A stretch of DNA of 64,000 nt from Variovorax sp. V93 (lineage in GTDB: Bacteria > Pseudomonadota > Gammaproteobacteria > Burkholderiales > Burkholderiaceae_C), in contig NZ_AP028669.1 of assembly GCF_041154485.1 (NCBI RefSeq), forward strand, positions 868,001 to 932,000, in the 5' to 3' direction. The notes beneath the pieces are model-generated. The model was not told where the DNA came from. It ran no database searches and saw only the letters and a list, made by a program, of their open reading frames with translations. A program made the translations under genes and the position numbers. This document shows, piece after piece, positions 17,821 through 26,708 of the stretch. Each line of letters opens with the position of its first letter. Positions within the stretch are counted from its first letter, which is position 1.

Positions 17821-18633
17821 TCAGGACGCGTCCGGCTTCTGGCGGCGCAGCGCGACGAAGTCGGCCTTGCGCTTGCCGAGGAAGGCGCCGATGCCTTCGG
17901 CGGCTTCGGCATCGGCCTGCGACTCGACCATGTACACGGCCTCGGCTTCGAGCTGTTCCTCGAGCGTGGCACGGTGCGCCTGGCGGCACAGCGTCTTGAT
18001 GCGCGCGCTCGCGCGCTGCGGGCCGTCGGCCACCTTGGCCGCGAGCGCGATGGCCTCGGCCAGCGCCGCGCCCCTGTCGGTCAGGCGGTTGACTGCGCCC
18101 AGTGCATGCAGGCGCTCGGCCGGCATGCGGTCGCCGGTCAGGCACATCTCGGTGAGCACCTGGCGCGAGACGAACTCCGCGAGGAAGGCGGTGGCGCCGC
18201 CGTCCGGCGTGAGGCCGACCTTGACGTAGGCCACCGTGTAGAACGCATCGCGCGCCGACACCAGCATGTCGCAGGCCAGCGCCATCGACAGGCCGGCGCC
18301 AGCCGCGCCGCCTTCCACGGCCGCGATCACTGGCTTGCTGCAGTCGCGCAGTGCGCGGATCAGGTTGTTGAGGCCTTCGAGAATCTCGCGGCGCTCGGCC
18401 ATCGGCAGCTCGCGCCGCTTGGCCAGCAGGTTCAGGTCGCCGCCGGAGCAGAAGAAATCGCCTGCGCCGGTGAAGACGATGGCGCCGACCTCGGGGTCGT
18501 CCTGCGCATCGGCGAGCGCGGCCGAGAGTTCGGCATACAGCGTCGGCGTGATCGCGTTGCGCGCGGCGGGGTTGCTGTTGGTCAGGATGCGGACGGCGCC
18601 TTCCTGCGAGATCAACACGGTCTTGCCGCTCAT
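17821..18633 (-). CDS. Enoyl-CoA hydratase/isomerase family protein
   Basis: A 270-residue crotonase-family enzyme, probably hydrating an enoyl-CoA. The oxyanion-hole segments FTGAGDFFCSGGDLNLLA and VEGGAAGAGLSMALACDMLV are both present. At the usual site of the first catalytic glutamate the text reads VKVGLTPDGGATAFLAEFV, with Asp instead of the usual Glu pair, so the exact reaction (hydratase, isomerase or other) is open. The ATG at 18633 overlaps the upstream acyl-CoA dehydrogenase stop (ATGA), so the two are coupled. Confidence 0.92.
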   Translation of the reverse strand: MSGKTVLISQEGAVRILTNSNPAARNAITPTLYAELSAALADAQDDPEVGAIVFTGAGDFFCSGGDLNLLAKRRELPMAERREILEGLNNLIRALRDCSKPVIAAVEGGAAGAGLSMALACDMLVSARDAFYTVAYVKVGLTPDGGATAFLAEFVSRQVLTEMCLTGDRMPAERLHALGAVNRLTDRGAALAEAIALAAKVADGPQRASARIKTLCRQAHRATLEEQLEAEAVYMVESQADAEAAEGIGAFLGKRKADFVALRRQKPDAS

Positions 18634-19772
18634 GCCGCCAGCTCCTTGCCGAGCGCGATATAGCGCTGCAAGTGGTGATCTTCGTCGCCCAGTTGGTGGT
18701 CGATCATCACGAGGCGCTTGGCGTAGTGGGGCAGCGGCAGCTCCCACGTCATGCCGATGCCGCCATGCATCTGGATGCTTTCTTCCGCCACCAGCGCGCC
18801 GATGCGGCCGATGCTGAACTTGGCGGCCGACAGCGCACGCTCGCGCGCCACGCGGTCGGTGCCGTCGATGGCGGCTGCGGCGTTGATCACGGCCGAGCGG
18901 GCCTGTTCGATCTCGAGCAGCAGGTCGGCCATGCGGTGCTGCAGCGCCTGGAAGCTGCCGATCAGCATGCCGAACTGCTTGCGCGTGCGCAGGTAGTCGA
19001 GCGTGGCGGCCTTGGCGGCTTCCATCGCGCCCAGCGCTTCGGCGCAGAGCGCGAGCACGCCGCGGCCGATGGCGCGTTCGAGCGTGGCATGGCTCTGGCC
19101 TTCGGTGCCGAGCAGTCCATCGGCGCCCAGCTTGACGCCGTCGAGGGTGAGTTCGGCGACGCGGCCGCCGTCGATCGCGGGGCAGCCGCGCACCGAAAGG
19201 CCTGCGGTCTTCGCGGGCACGAGGAACAGCGAGATGCCGGCTTCGTCGTCGACCTTGCCCGAGCTGCGGGCCGAAACCAGGAACAGGTCGGCCTGCTCGC
19301 CTTGCGGCACCACGGCCTTGGCGCCGTGGAGCACCCAGCCCTCGCCGCTGCGTTCGGCGCGGGTCGCCACGCGCGTGCGTTCGTAGTGCGTGTCGGCCTC
19401 GTCATGTGCGAAGGCCACGACGGTTGCGCCGTTGATGATGTCGCCGAGCGTTTGCTTCTGCGCATCGCTGCCGGCCGCGCTGAGCGCCTCGCCGACCATC
19501 ACGGCACCCAGCAGCGGCTCGACCACGAGCCCGCGGCCCAGTGCCTCGAAGACCACGGCAATGTCGAAGCCCCCGCCGCCGAAGCCGCCGTCGGCCTCGC
19601 TGAACAGTGCGCCGATCACGCCCAGTTCGGCGAAATTCTGGAAGATTTCCTTGCTGAAACCATGCGCCGATTTCGCGATGCGGTCGCGCGCATCGAAGGC
19701 GTACTGCTCGGCGATGAAGCGGTTCAGACTGTCGGCGAGCATGCGCCGGTCTTCGGTGTGTTCGAAGTTCAC
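18630..19772 (-). CDS. Acyl-CoA dehydrogenase
   Basis: A 380-residue flavoenzyme of the acyl-CoA dehydrogenase family, which introduces an alpha-beta double bond in an acyl-CoA and passes electrons to ETF. The helical N-terminal domain opens MNFEHTEDRRMLADSLNRF; the C-terminal domain holds LRTRKQFGMLIGSFQALQHRMADL and the family segment QMHGGIGMTWELPLPHYAKR. The start codon is GTG at 19772 with AAGGAGA six bases upstream. It precedes the hydratase with a four-base overlap and follows a second acyl-CoA dehydrogenase by 12 bases. The pair may act as a heteromer, which is known for some steroid and CoA-ester ACADs. Confidence 0.93.
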   Translation of the reverse strand: MNFEHTEDRRMLADSLNRFIAEQYAFDARDRIAKSAHGFSKEIFQNFAELGVIGALFSEADGGFGGGGFDIAVVFEALGRGLVVEPLLGAVMVGEALSAAGSDAQKQTLGDIINGATVVAFAHDEADTHYERTRVATRAERSGEGWVLHGAKAVVPQGEQADLFLVSARSSGKVDDEAGISLFLVPAKTAGLSVRGCPAIDGGRVAELTLDGVKLGADGLLGTEGQSHATLERAIGRGVLALCAEALGAMEAAKAATLDYLRTRKQFGMLIGSFQALQHRMADLLLEIEQARSAVINAAAAIDGTDRVARERALSAAKFSIGRIGALVAEESIQMHGGIGMTWELPLPHYAKRLVMIDHQLGDEDHHLQRYIALGKELAA

Positions 19773-19784
19773 TGCGTGTCTCCT

Positions 19785-20993
19785 TTACAGGCCCAGGATC
19801 ATCTTGGAGATGATGTTCTTCTGGATTTCATTGGAGCCGCCGAAGATCGACAGCTTGCGGTTGTTGAAGTAGCGCGCGGCCGCGGCCGATGCGTAGGCCG
19901 GGCCGAAGGTCTCGCCCTCGAAGCCGTCGTGCAGCGCTTCCTCGATGAAGGGCCGGCCGTAGACGCCCATCGCGCGGCGCGCGAGCGACGAGATCTCCTG
20001 CCGGATCTCGGTGCCGCGGATCTTGAGCATCGAGCTTTCCGCGCCCGGCACGCCGCCGCCGGCCACCGCCGCGATCACGCGCAGGTTGGTGGTCTTCATG
20101 TTTTCCAGGTCGATCTCGACGCGCGCCATGCGCGCGGCAAACGCCGGGTCTTCGGCCAGCGGCTTGCCGTTCTTCGTCTGCGTGGCCGCAATGCCCTTGA
20201 GCTGTTCGAGCGCAGCCACCGAGAAGCCCACGCCCGCGATGTTGGTGCGCTCGTAGGTCAAGAGGTACTTGGCGCAGGTCCAGCCCTTGTCCTCTTCGCC
20301 GACGAGGTTCTCGGCCGGCACGCGCACGTCGGAGAAGAACACCTCGTTCACTTCATGCTCGCCATCGAGCGTGATGATCGGCCGCACTTCCACGCCGGGC
20401 GATGTCATGTCGATCAGGAGGAAGCTGATGCCTTCCTGCTTCTTCGCCTCGCGATTCGTGCGCACCAGGCAGAAGATCATGTTGGCATGCTGGCCCAGCG
20501 TGGTCCAGGTCTTCTGGCCGTTCACGATGTAGTGGTCGCCCTGCGCGTCGATGCCGCGCACGGCCGAGGTCTTCACGGCAGCCAGGTCGGAGCCCGCGCC
20601 GGGTTCCGAATAGCCCTGGCACCACCAGTCGTCGCCGTTCAGGATGCGCGGCAGCCAGTACTTCTTCTGCGCCTCGTTGCCGTACTTGATGAGCACCGGG
20701 CCCAGCATGTTCACGCCGAAGGGCACGATGCGCGGCGCGAAGGCCAGTGCGCATTCGTGCTCGAAGATGAACTTCTCCACCGCCGTCCAGCCGGGTCCGC
20801 CGTACTGCTCGGGCCAGTGGTTGGCGAGCCAGCCGCGCGCGTTGAGGATGGCGTGCCATTCCTCCATGTCGGCCTTGGCGAGGATCTTGCCGCTGCGCAC
20901 TTTCTCGGACAGCCGCACCGGCAGCTTGGCCGCCAGGAAGGTGCGCACCTCGCTGCGGAAGGCTTCTTCTTCGGTCGTGAAGTTCAGGTCCAT
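19785..20993 (-). CDS. Acyl-CoA dehydrogenase
   Basis: A 402-residue acyl-CoA dehydrogenase of the FadE17/FadE26-like class, judged from WPEQYGGPGWTAVEKFIFEHE and the substrate/FAD segment CQGYSEPGAGSDLAAVKTSA. The C-terminal FGGSNEIQKNIISKMILGL carries the usual G-S/N-E-I-Q end motif. The ATG at 20993 lies 10 bases after the thiolase stop codon. Sited beside another ACAD on the same transcript, as in clusters for branched or ring-derived acyl-CoAs; alternatively the two act on different steps. Confidence 0.94.
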   Translation of the reverse strand: MDLNFTTEEEAFRSEVRTFLAAKLPVRLSEKVRSGKILAKADMEEWHAILNARGWLANHWPEQYGGPGWTAVEKFIFEHECALAFAPRIVPFGVNMLGPVLIKYGNEAQKKYWLPRILNGDDWWCQGYSEPGAGSDLAAVKTSAVRGIDAQGDHYIVNGQKTWTTLGQHANMIFCLVRTNREAKKQEGISFLLIDMTSPGVEVRPIITLDGEHEVNEVFFSDVRVPAENLVGEEDKGWTCAKYLLTYERTNIAGVGFSVAALEQLKGIAATQTKNGKPLAEDPAFAARMARVEIDLENMKTTNLRVIAAVAGGGVPGAESSMLKIRGTEIRQEISSLARRAMGVYGRPFIEEALHDGFEGETFGPAYASAAAARYFNNRKLSIFGGSNEIQKNIISKMILGL

Positions 20994-21003
20994 GGCGCGC
21001 TCC

Positions 21004-22194
21004 TCAAAAAATCTCGAACAGGCCCGCCGCGCCCATGCCGCCGGCAATGCACATCGTGACCACCGCGTACTTCGCGCCGCGGCGCTTGCCTTCGATCAGC
21101 ACATGGCCCGTGAGGCGTGCGCCGGTCATGCCGAAGGGGTGGCCGATGGAGATTGCGCCGCCGTTCACGTTGAGCAGTTCCGACGGAATGCCCAGCTTCT
21201 CCTGGCAGTAGATCGACTGCGAAGCGAAGGCTTCGTTGAGTTCCCAGAGGCCGATGTCCTCGACCTTCAGGCCGTGGCGCGCGAGCAGCCTGGGCACCGC
21301 GAACACCGGGCCGATACCCATCTCGTCGGGTTCGCAGCCGGCCACCGCAAGGCCGCGGAAAGCGCCCAGCGGCTGGATGTTGGCGCGCGCTGCGTCCTTC
21401 GCTTCCATCAGCACGCAGGCCGAGGCGCCATCGGACAGCTGCGAGGCGTTGCCGGCGGTGATGAACTTGTCGTCGCCCATCACCGGCTTGAGCTTGGCGA
21501 GCGCCTCGTAGGTGGTGCCGCGGCGGTTGCAGTTGTCTTCGGTGGCGGTGACTTCGCGGTAGCTGACTTCCTTGGTTTCCTTGTCGGTCACCGCCATGGT
21601 GGTGGTGCAGGCGACGATCTCGTCCCTGTAGCGGCCGGCCAGCTGCGCCTCTTCGGTTTTGCGCTGGCTCTCGGCCGAGAAGCGGTCCTGCGCTTCGCGG
21701 CTGATGCCGTAGCGCTGGGCCACGATGTCGGCGGTCTCGATCATCGCCATGTAGAGCGCGGGCTTGTGCTGGACGATCCACGGGTCCATGCCGCTGTCGC
21801 CGGCATCGGTGGCGCTGCGCGAGCGGATCTGCGAGATGCTTTCCACGCCGCCCGCGATCATGGCCGGCGCGCCGTCCACCACGATGCGGCCCGCCGCCAT
21901 CGCGATCGCCTGCAGGCCCGAGGCGCAGAAACGGTTGACCGTGGTGCCGGCGATGGAGATCGGCAGACCCGCGCGGATGATGGCCTGGCGCGCGATGTTG
22001 CGGCCCGTGGTGCCTTCGGGGTAGCCGCAGCCGAGGATCGCGTCCTCGATCAGCGCAGGGTCCAGGCCGGAGCGCTCGACCGCGGCCTTCACCGCAAAGG
22101 CCGCGAGCGTGGGGCCCGGGGTGATGTTGAACTCGCCGCGGTGCGCCTTGGTGAGCGGGGTGCGGGCGGTGGAAACGATGACGGCTTCGCGCAT
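21004..22194 (-). CDS. Acetyl-CoA acetyltransferase / 3-ketoacyl-CoA thiolase
   Basis: A 396-residue thiolase, which cleaves a 3-ketoacyl-CoA with CoA. The nucleophile cysteine is C90 in [14 protein letters not shown]; the distal histidine is in [17 protein letters not shown] and the acid/base cysteine in [19 protein letters not shown], so the active site is complete. The start is the ATG at 22194, giving the standard [13 protein letters not shown] opening. It follows the FadB-like gene by 29 bases in the same operon. Confidence 0.95.
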   Translation of the reverse strand: MREAVIVSTARTPLTKAHRGEFNITPGPTLAAFAVKAAVERSGLDPALIEDAILGCGYPEGTTGRNIARQAIIRAGLPISIAGTTVNRFCASGLQAIAMAAGRIVVDGAPAMIAGGVESISQIRSRSATDAGDSGMDPWIVQHKPALYMAMIETADIVAQRYGISREAQDRFSAESQRKTEEAQLAGRYRDEIVACTTTMAVTDKETKEVSYREVTATEDNCNRRGTTYEALAKLKPVMGDDKFITAGNASQLSDGASACVLMEAKDAARANIQPLGAFRGLAVAGCEPDEMGIGPVFAVPRLLARHGLKVEDIGLWELNEAFASQSIYCQEKLGIPSELLNVNGGAISIGHPFGMTGARLTGHVLIEGKRRGAKYAVVTMCIAGGMGAAGLFEIF

Positions 22195-22223
22195 GGGGAT
22201 GGCTCCTGGACGGCTGGCTCTGG

Positions 22224-24359
22224 TTACTCGGATTGATTCAGGCTGGCGAAATCGGCACCGCGCTCGACCAGTTCCACCAGCAGCGGCGAAGGCTTCCAGA
22301 AGATCGGGTCTTCTTTCGCGAACTCGCGGATGTCGGCCAGCACTTTCGGCAGGCCCACGGTGTCGGCGTACTTCATCGGGCCGCCGCGGTGCCGCGGAAA
22401 GCCGTAGCCATAGAGAAAGGTCACGTCCACGTCGAGCGGGCGCAGCGCGATGCGCTGGAGCACCACGTTGGCGCCCTCGTTGATCATCGCGGCCATGTAG
22501 CGGCGCATGATTTCTTCCTCGGTGAAGGCGCGCGGCGTGATGCCGGCGCGCTCGCGCTCGGCGTCGATGATGGCCAGCACCTCGGGGTCGGGCTGGCCGG
22601 TGCGCGCGCCTTCGGGATACAGGTAGTAGCCGCGCTGCGTTTTCTGGCCGAACCAGCCGCGCTCGCAGATGCGGTCGGCCACCTGCACGTAGCGCGCCTG
22701 TGGATCGCGCGTGGCGGCCTTGCGCTTGCGCGTGGCCCAGCCGATGTCGCCGCCCGCGAGGTCCGACACCTGGAACGGGCCCATCGGGTAGCCGAAGTTG
22801 CGCACCGCCTCGTCGATCTGGTACGGAGACGCGCCGTCTTCCATCATGTGGTCGGCGGCCTGGCGGTACACCGCGAGGATGCGGTTGCCGATGAAGCCGT
22901 CGCACACGCCGGCGCGCACCGGCACCTTCTTCAATTTCTTTGCGAGCTCGAAGCCGGTGGCGACCACGTCGGCGCTGACCTTGGCGGGTACCACGATCTC
23001 GAGCAGCTTCATGATGTTGGCCGGCGAGAAGAAGTGCAGGCCCACCACGTCCTGCGGACGCGAGATGCTGTCGGCGATCTCGTCGATGTCCAGGTACGAG
23101 GTGTTGGTGGCGAGCACCGCGCCGCGCTTGCACACGCGGTCGAGCTCGGCGAACACGGCCTTCTTCACGCCCATCTCTTCGAACACGGCCTCGACCACGA
23201 TGTCGACCTGTGCCAGCGCGTCATAGCTCGTCGAGCCCGAGAAGCGCGCCATCACGCTGTCCTTGGCCTCGGGCGTCATGCGGCCCTTCTTGATCAGGCC
23301 GTCGTACACCTTCTCGACATTGGCGCGGCCGCGCGCGAGCTGGGTATCGTCGCGCTCGATCATGGTCACGGGCAGGCCTGCGTCGAGCATCGCCACCGCA
23401 ATGCCCGCACCCATGGTGCCGCCGCCGACGATGCCGGCCGATGCGAGCGCGCGCGGCGCGGCGGACCGGGTCTCGGGCGCCTTCAGCACTTCGCGCTCGG
23501 CGAAGAAGGCATGGATCAGGCCGGCGCGCTGCGGGCTGTCGATGCATTGCAAAAACAGCTTGCGCTCCAGCGCCATGCCTTCGTCGAAGGGCAGCGTGAG
23601 CGCGGCTTCGACGGCCTCGATGATCTTCATCGGCGAGAACAGGCCGCGGCTCTTCTTCGCGGTTTCGGCGCGAGCGGCTTCGAGGGCGGCGCGGCTGGCT
23701 TCCTTGTCGGCCAGGCCGCCAGCCTCGCGCGTGCGGCGCACGGGCGCCTTGGCGGCGACCAGTTCCTTCGCATAGGCGAGGCCTTCGGCGCGCGCGTCGG
23801 CCTCATTGCCGAGACGGTCGACGAGGCCGAGCGACAGCGCTTCCTTCGCGCCCGCATGGCGGCCGCTGAGCATCAGTTCGAGCGCGGGCTTGACGCCGAT
23901 CAGGCGCGGCGCGCGCTGCGTGCCGCCCGAGCCGGGCAGGAGGCCGAGCTGCACTTCGGGCAGGCCGAGCTTGGCCGACGGTGCGGCCAGGCGGTAGTGC
24001 GCCGACAGCGCCACTTCGAGCCCGCCGCCGAGCGCGGCGCCGTGGATGGCGGCAATCACCGGCTTCGTGCAGTTCTCGATCTTCAGGCACACCTCGGGCA
24101 GCGAGGGCGGCTGCGGCGTCTTGCCGAACTCGCGGATGTCGGCGCCCGCGATGAAGTTGCGGCCCGCGCCGACGATCAGCACCGCGGCAGCGGCGCCGTC
24201 GGCCTCGGCCGCCTCGATGGCGGCCACGAGGCCGCGGCGCACATCCACGCCCAGGGCGTTGACGGGCGGGTTGTCGATGGTTACCACGAACACGTCGCCA
24301 AGACGCTCGAAGCTGACGGGACCGGAAGACGTGGAGGGGCTGGAGGGTGTGGTGGCCAT
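22224..24359 (-). CDS. Bifunctional enoyl-CoA hydratase / 3-hydroxyacyl-CoA dehydrogenase (FadB/FadJ-like)
   Basis: A 711-residue two-function beta-oxidation enzyme. Residues about 15-200 are the crotonase part, with [15 protein letters not shown] and [19 protein letters not shown]. From about residue 300 the NAD-binding part begins ([20 protein letters not shown]), with [11 protein letters not shown] and [17 protein letters not shown], followed by the C-terminal helical dehydrogenase domain containing [14 protein letters not shown]. The ATG at 24359 is the first gene after the divergent promoter region with LysR, so it heads the whole 24359-to-12451 cluster. No strong Shine-Dalgarno sequence is seen before the ATG. 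Confidence 0.94.
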   Translation of the reverse strand: MATTPSSPSTSSGPVSFERLGDVFVVTIDNPPVNALGVDVRRGLVAAIEAAEADGAAAAVLIVGAGRNFIAGADIREFGKTPQPPSLPEVCLKIENCTKPVIAAIHGAALGGGLEVALSAHYRLAAPSAKLGLPEVQLGLLPGSGGTQRAPRLIGVKPALELMLSGRHAGAKEALSLGLVDRLGNEADARAEGLAYAKELVAAKAPVRRTREAGGLADKEASRAALEAARAETAKKSRGLFSPMKIIEAVEAALTLPFDEGMALERKLFLQCIDSPQRAGLIHAFFAEREVLKAPETRSAAPRALASAGIVGGGTMGAGIAVAMLDAGLPVTMIERDDTQLARGRANVEKVYDGLIKKGRMTPEAKDSVMARFSGSTSYDALAQVDIVVEAVFEEMGVKKAVFAELDRVCKRGAVLATNTSYLDIDEIADSISRPQDVVGLHFFSPANIMKLLEIVVPAKVSADVVATGFELAKKLKKVPVRAGVCDGFIGNRILAVYRQAADHMMEDGASPYQIDEAVRNFGYPMGPFQVSDLAGGDIGWATRKRKAATRDPQARYVQVADRICERGWFGQKTQRGYYLYPEGARTGQPDPEVLAIIDAERERAGITPRAFTEEEIMRRYMAAMINEGANVVLQRIALRPLDVDVTFLYGYGFPRHRGGPMKYADTVGLPKVLADIREFAKEDPIFWKPSPLLVELVERGADFASLNQSE

Positions 24360-24470
24360 GTGCTTTGTCTCTTGCGTGGCGAGCCCTGCTGCAAACGCGA
24401 GGGGCCCGAGGCTCTGGGGTGAACCCCGCATTCTTGGCCCGTGCCGGTGCTTTGACAATTGCATAGGCCA

Positions 24471-24485
24471 TTGACAGACTGTCAA
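24471..24485. promoter_or_regulatory. Perfect 15-bp palindrome in divergent LysR/beta-oxidation promoter
   Basis: TTGACAGACTGTCAA is an exact palindrome around a single central base. Its left half is also a consensus -35 hexamer, and further TTGACA-type words occur at 24452-24457 and 24494-24499. It lies in the 150-base gap between the LysR gene and the divergent FadB-like gene, the normal place for a LysR operator. A CACAAT box at 24497-24502 is 7 bases before the LysR ATG. Confidence 0.6.
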
Positions 24486-24509
24486 AGGATTTTTGACACA
24501 ATCCGCTGC

Positions 24510-25442
24510 ATGGACCTCCAATCGCTGACCCTGCTGGTGGAAATCCTTGACGCCGGCAACCTGAGCGCGGCGGCGCGCCGGCTCAAGATGAGCCGCGCCA
24601 ACGTCAGCTACCACCTGAACCAGCTGGAGCGCTCGGTCGGCGCGCAGCTGGTGCGGCGCACCACGCGGCGCGCCGAACCGACCGAGATCGGCCTGCGCCT
24701 GTACCAGCACGGCGTGGCCATCCAGGCCGAGCTGCTGGCCGCAAAGGAATCGGTCACCACGCTGGGCCAGGGCCTGCAGGGCCGCGTGCGGCTGAGCGTG
24801 CCCAGCGGCTACGGGCAGCTGGTGATGGCCGGCTGGCTGATCGACTTCAAGCGGCAGTACCCCGGCATCGTGCTCGACGTGGTGTTCGAGAACCGCATCG
24901 AGGACCTGCTGCGCGACGAGGTCGACATCGCGATCCGCGTGATTCCCGAGCCGCCGCAGAACCTGGTCGCGCGCGAGATGGGGCCGGTGCGCTATGTGGC
25001 CTGCGCTTCAAGCGCTTATGCGCAGAAGCATCCGCTGCCGGTGCAGCTCGACGAACTGCAGGGCGCGCCGGTGGTCACCGCCGCCGTCATCGGCCGGCAG
25101 CTGCGCGTGTCGGCCTACCAGGGCCAGAATCTGGGAGAGGTGCGGCGCGAGGTGATCCTGGAGCCGACGCTGATCTCGGAGAATTTTTTATTCCTGCGCC
25201 AGGCCATCCTCGCGGGCCTGGGCATTGGCCTGGTGCCCGACTACGTGGTGCAGGAGGACGTGCGCAGGGGCGACGTGGTGACCACGCTCGACGATTGGCG
25301 CCTTTCGATCTTCGGCACGCAGATGTTCATGCTCTACATGCCCAACCGGCAGCACACGCGGGCGATCCGCACCTTCATCGATTTCATCCTGGAGCAGGTG
25401 CGGGCGCCCGGCACGGAACCGGGCGATCAGTCGCAGCGGTAG
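24510..25442 (+). CDS. LysR-family transcriptional regulator of the divergent catabolic cluster
   Basis: A 310-residue LysR-type regulator. The DNA-binding domain covers residues 1-60, with AAARRLKMSRANVSYHLNQLERSVG as the helix-turn-helix; asparagine-valine-serine in the recognition helix differs from the usual 'QPAVS'. The effector domain follows from about residue 90. The ATG at 24510 has no Shine-Dalgarno sequence; with the -10-like CACAAT 7 bases upstream the mRNA may be leaderless. Its position opposite the beta-oxidation-like operon makes it the likely regulator, with the acid or its CoA ester as effector. The end overlaps a convergent lipoprotein gene by 16 bases. Confidence 0.92.
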   Translation: MDLQSLTLLVEILDAGNLSAAARRLKMSRANVSYHLNQLERSVGAQLVRRTTRRAEPTEIGLRLYQHGVAIQAELLAAKESVTTLGQGLQGRVRLSVPSGYGQLVMAGWLIDFKRQYPGIVLDVVFENRIEDLLRDEVDIAIRVIPEPPQNLVAREMGPVRYVACASSAYAQKHPLPVQLDELQGAPVVTAAVIGRQLRVSAYQGQNLGEVRREVILEPTLISENFLFLRQAILAGLGIGLVPDYVVQEDVRRGDVVTTLDDWRLSIFGTQMFMLYMPNRQHTRAIRTFIDFILEQVRAPGTEPGDQSQR

Positions 25443-25660
25443 CTGACTTCGCCCGCCGGCGCGCCGGTTGCCGCCGCCTCCGGATCGAGGAAGCGCATCG
25501 GCGCGCCGAAGTTGCGGCAGTAGGCTTCAGCTTCCTGCACGGTGGGCGACTTGAATACACCGTCGCCGAGCCAGCTGACGCGCGGCGCGGGGCCCGATGC
25601 GCACGCTGCGACAAGAAGAGCGGCTGGAACGGGGAGGCAAAGGATGAGGGAGCGTCGCAT
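25427..25660 (-). CDS. Small lipoprotein of unknown function
   Basis: A 77-residue protein with a signal peptide and a lipobox: MRRSLILCLPVPAALLVAACAS, with the lipid-attached cysteine at residue 20. The mature part is about 57 residues and has two more cysteines (in AEAYCRNFG and SYRCD), which could form a disulfide in the periplasm. I do not recognise the family. Its 3' end overlaps the convergent LysR gene by 16 bases. The ATG at 25660 is the only one that gives a signal peptide at the N-terminus. Confidence 0.7.
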   Translation of the reverse strand: MRRSLILCLPVPAALLVAACASGPAPRVSWLGDGVFKSPTVQEAEAYCRNFGAPMRFLDPEAAATGAPAGEVSYRCD

Positions 25661-25760
25661 CGGGAAGCGCTGGCTGCGCAGGTGAGGGCGAAAGAGAAAA
25701 GGGGCCCGCGGACTGTAGCGCCTGGTGACCATCGGCATGTTTTCTGCTGTACTCCGCCGC

Positions 25761-26279
25761 ATGAACGATGCTGCTCCCCACGCCCCGGTAATGCTCGCGG
25801 CGCAAGCGCTGACACCCGAGGCCTTCGCGCCCTACGGCACGGTACTGGCTGCGCCCGCCGGCACGGGACGCCTGATCAATGGCGGCAATGCCGAACGCTT
25901 CGACCTCGTCGGCGACCTGCAGCTCGGCGCGCAGGGCGGCCGGCCGATGCTCGCGCTGTTCCGCGCGCAGGCGCGGCGTTTTCCGCACGAAGTCGCGGAG
26001 TTGGAGCGCCACGCGCTGGGCAGCCAGACTTTCGTGCCGCTGGGCGAGCGGCGCTTCGTCATCGTCGTGGCGCCGGCCGGCGAAGCGCCCGCGCCTGGTG
26101 CGCTTGCTGCGTTCGTCACCGACGGGCTGCAAGGCGTGACGCTCGCGCCCGGCACCTGGCACCACGCGCTGCTGGCGGTGGATGCGGGCGACTTCGTGGT
26201 GGTGGAGCGGGCTGCGGCGAGTGTCGATTGCGATACCTGCGCGCTGGCGGCGCAGGTGGTCGTCGACTGGCACAACTAG
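25761..26279 (+). CDS. allA: Ureidoglycolate lyase-like protein
   Basis: A 172-residue cupin-fold protein of the AllA family, which splits ureidoglycolate into glyoxylate and urea in allantoin breakdown. Family segments are LTPEAFAPYGTVL at the N-terminus, FVPLGERRFVIVVAP, and LAPGTWHHALLAV, whose histidines are the metal/substrate-binding ones. The ATG at 25761 has TGTACT 7 bases upstream and no ribosome site. No other allantoin genes are next to it, so the role here may be wider. Its stop overlaps the convergent TfoX-N gene by four bases. Confidence 0.85.
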   Translation: MNDAAPHAPVMLAAQALTPEAFAPYGTVLAAPAGTGRLINGGNAERFDLVGDLQLGAQGGRPMLALFRAQARRFPHEVAELERHALGSQTFVPLGERRFVIVVAPAGEAPAPGALAAFVTDGLQGVTLAPGTWHHALLAVDAGDFVVVERAAASVDCDTCALAAQVVVDWHN

Positions 26280-26638
26280 GCGCTCTTGCCGGCCGGTTTC
26301 TTTTTCTTCAGGCCTTGCGCCGCGAGAACGGATTCCCTTGCCAAGGCGGCCAGCGCCTCATGGTCCTCGATGATCTCGATGGGCACCTCGAAGTACTTCC
26401 TGACCTGGACCCGCCGCGCCCTGGTGTCGTAGGCAAAGCAGGTGCTGCCGAGTTTCTCGTACCTGGGCCGAGTGTTCTCGTCCACGACGAAGTAGAGGCT
26501 GCCGCCCATGACCATCGCGAACTGCGTGGCGTGGGCCGAGAGGCCGGTGCCGCCGAAGAAGCGGTTCGTCGTGATGCCGCCGATTCCAGAGAGCCGGTCG
26601 ACGATGAAATCCACGAATTGCGGCGAGGCCTGCGACAT
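26276..26638 (-). CDS. TfoX N-terminal domain protein
   Basis: A 120-residue protein matching the TfoX/Sxy N-terminal domain: FVDFIVDRLSGIGGITTNRFFGG at the start, then a beta-rich part with FAMVMGGSLYFVVDENTRPRYE and the FAYDTRARRVQVRKYFEVP segment. The C-terminal TfoX domain is absent, as in many stand-alone family members. A lysine run (GLKKKKPAGKSA) closes the chain. In enteric bacteria full-length TfoX promotes competence genes; a role here cannot be inferred. Confidence 0.8.
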   Translation of the reverse strand: MSQASPQFVDFIVDRLSGIGGITTNRFFGGTGLSAHATQFAMVMGGSLYFVVDENTRPRYEKLGSTCFAYDTRARRVQVRKYFEVPIEIIEDHEALAALARESVLAAQGLKKKKPAGKSA

Positions 26639-26708
26639 GTTGCTGTTCCTGCGCTCAACGCATGATGGAAGGCAGCAGTGTCGCCCAATTCAGGGCGCAA
26701 TCGGCTCG

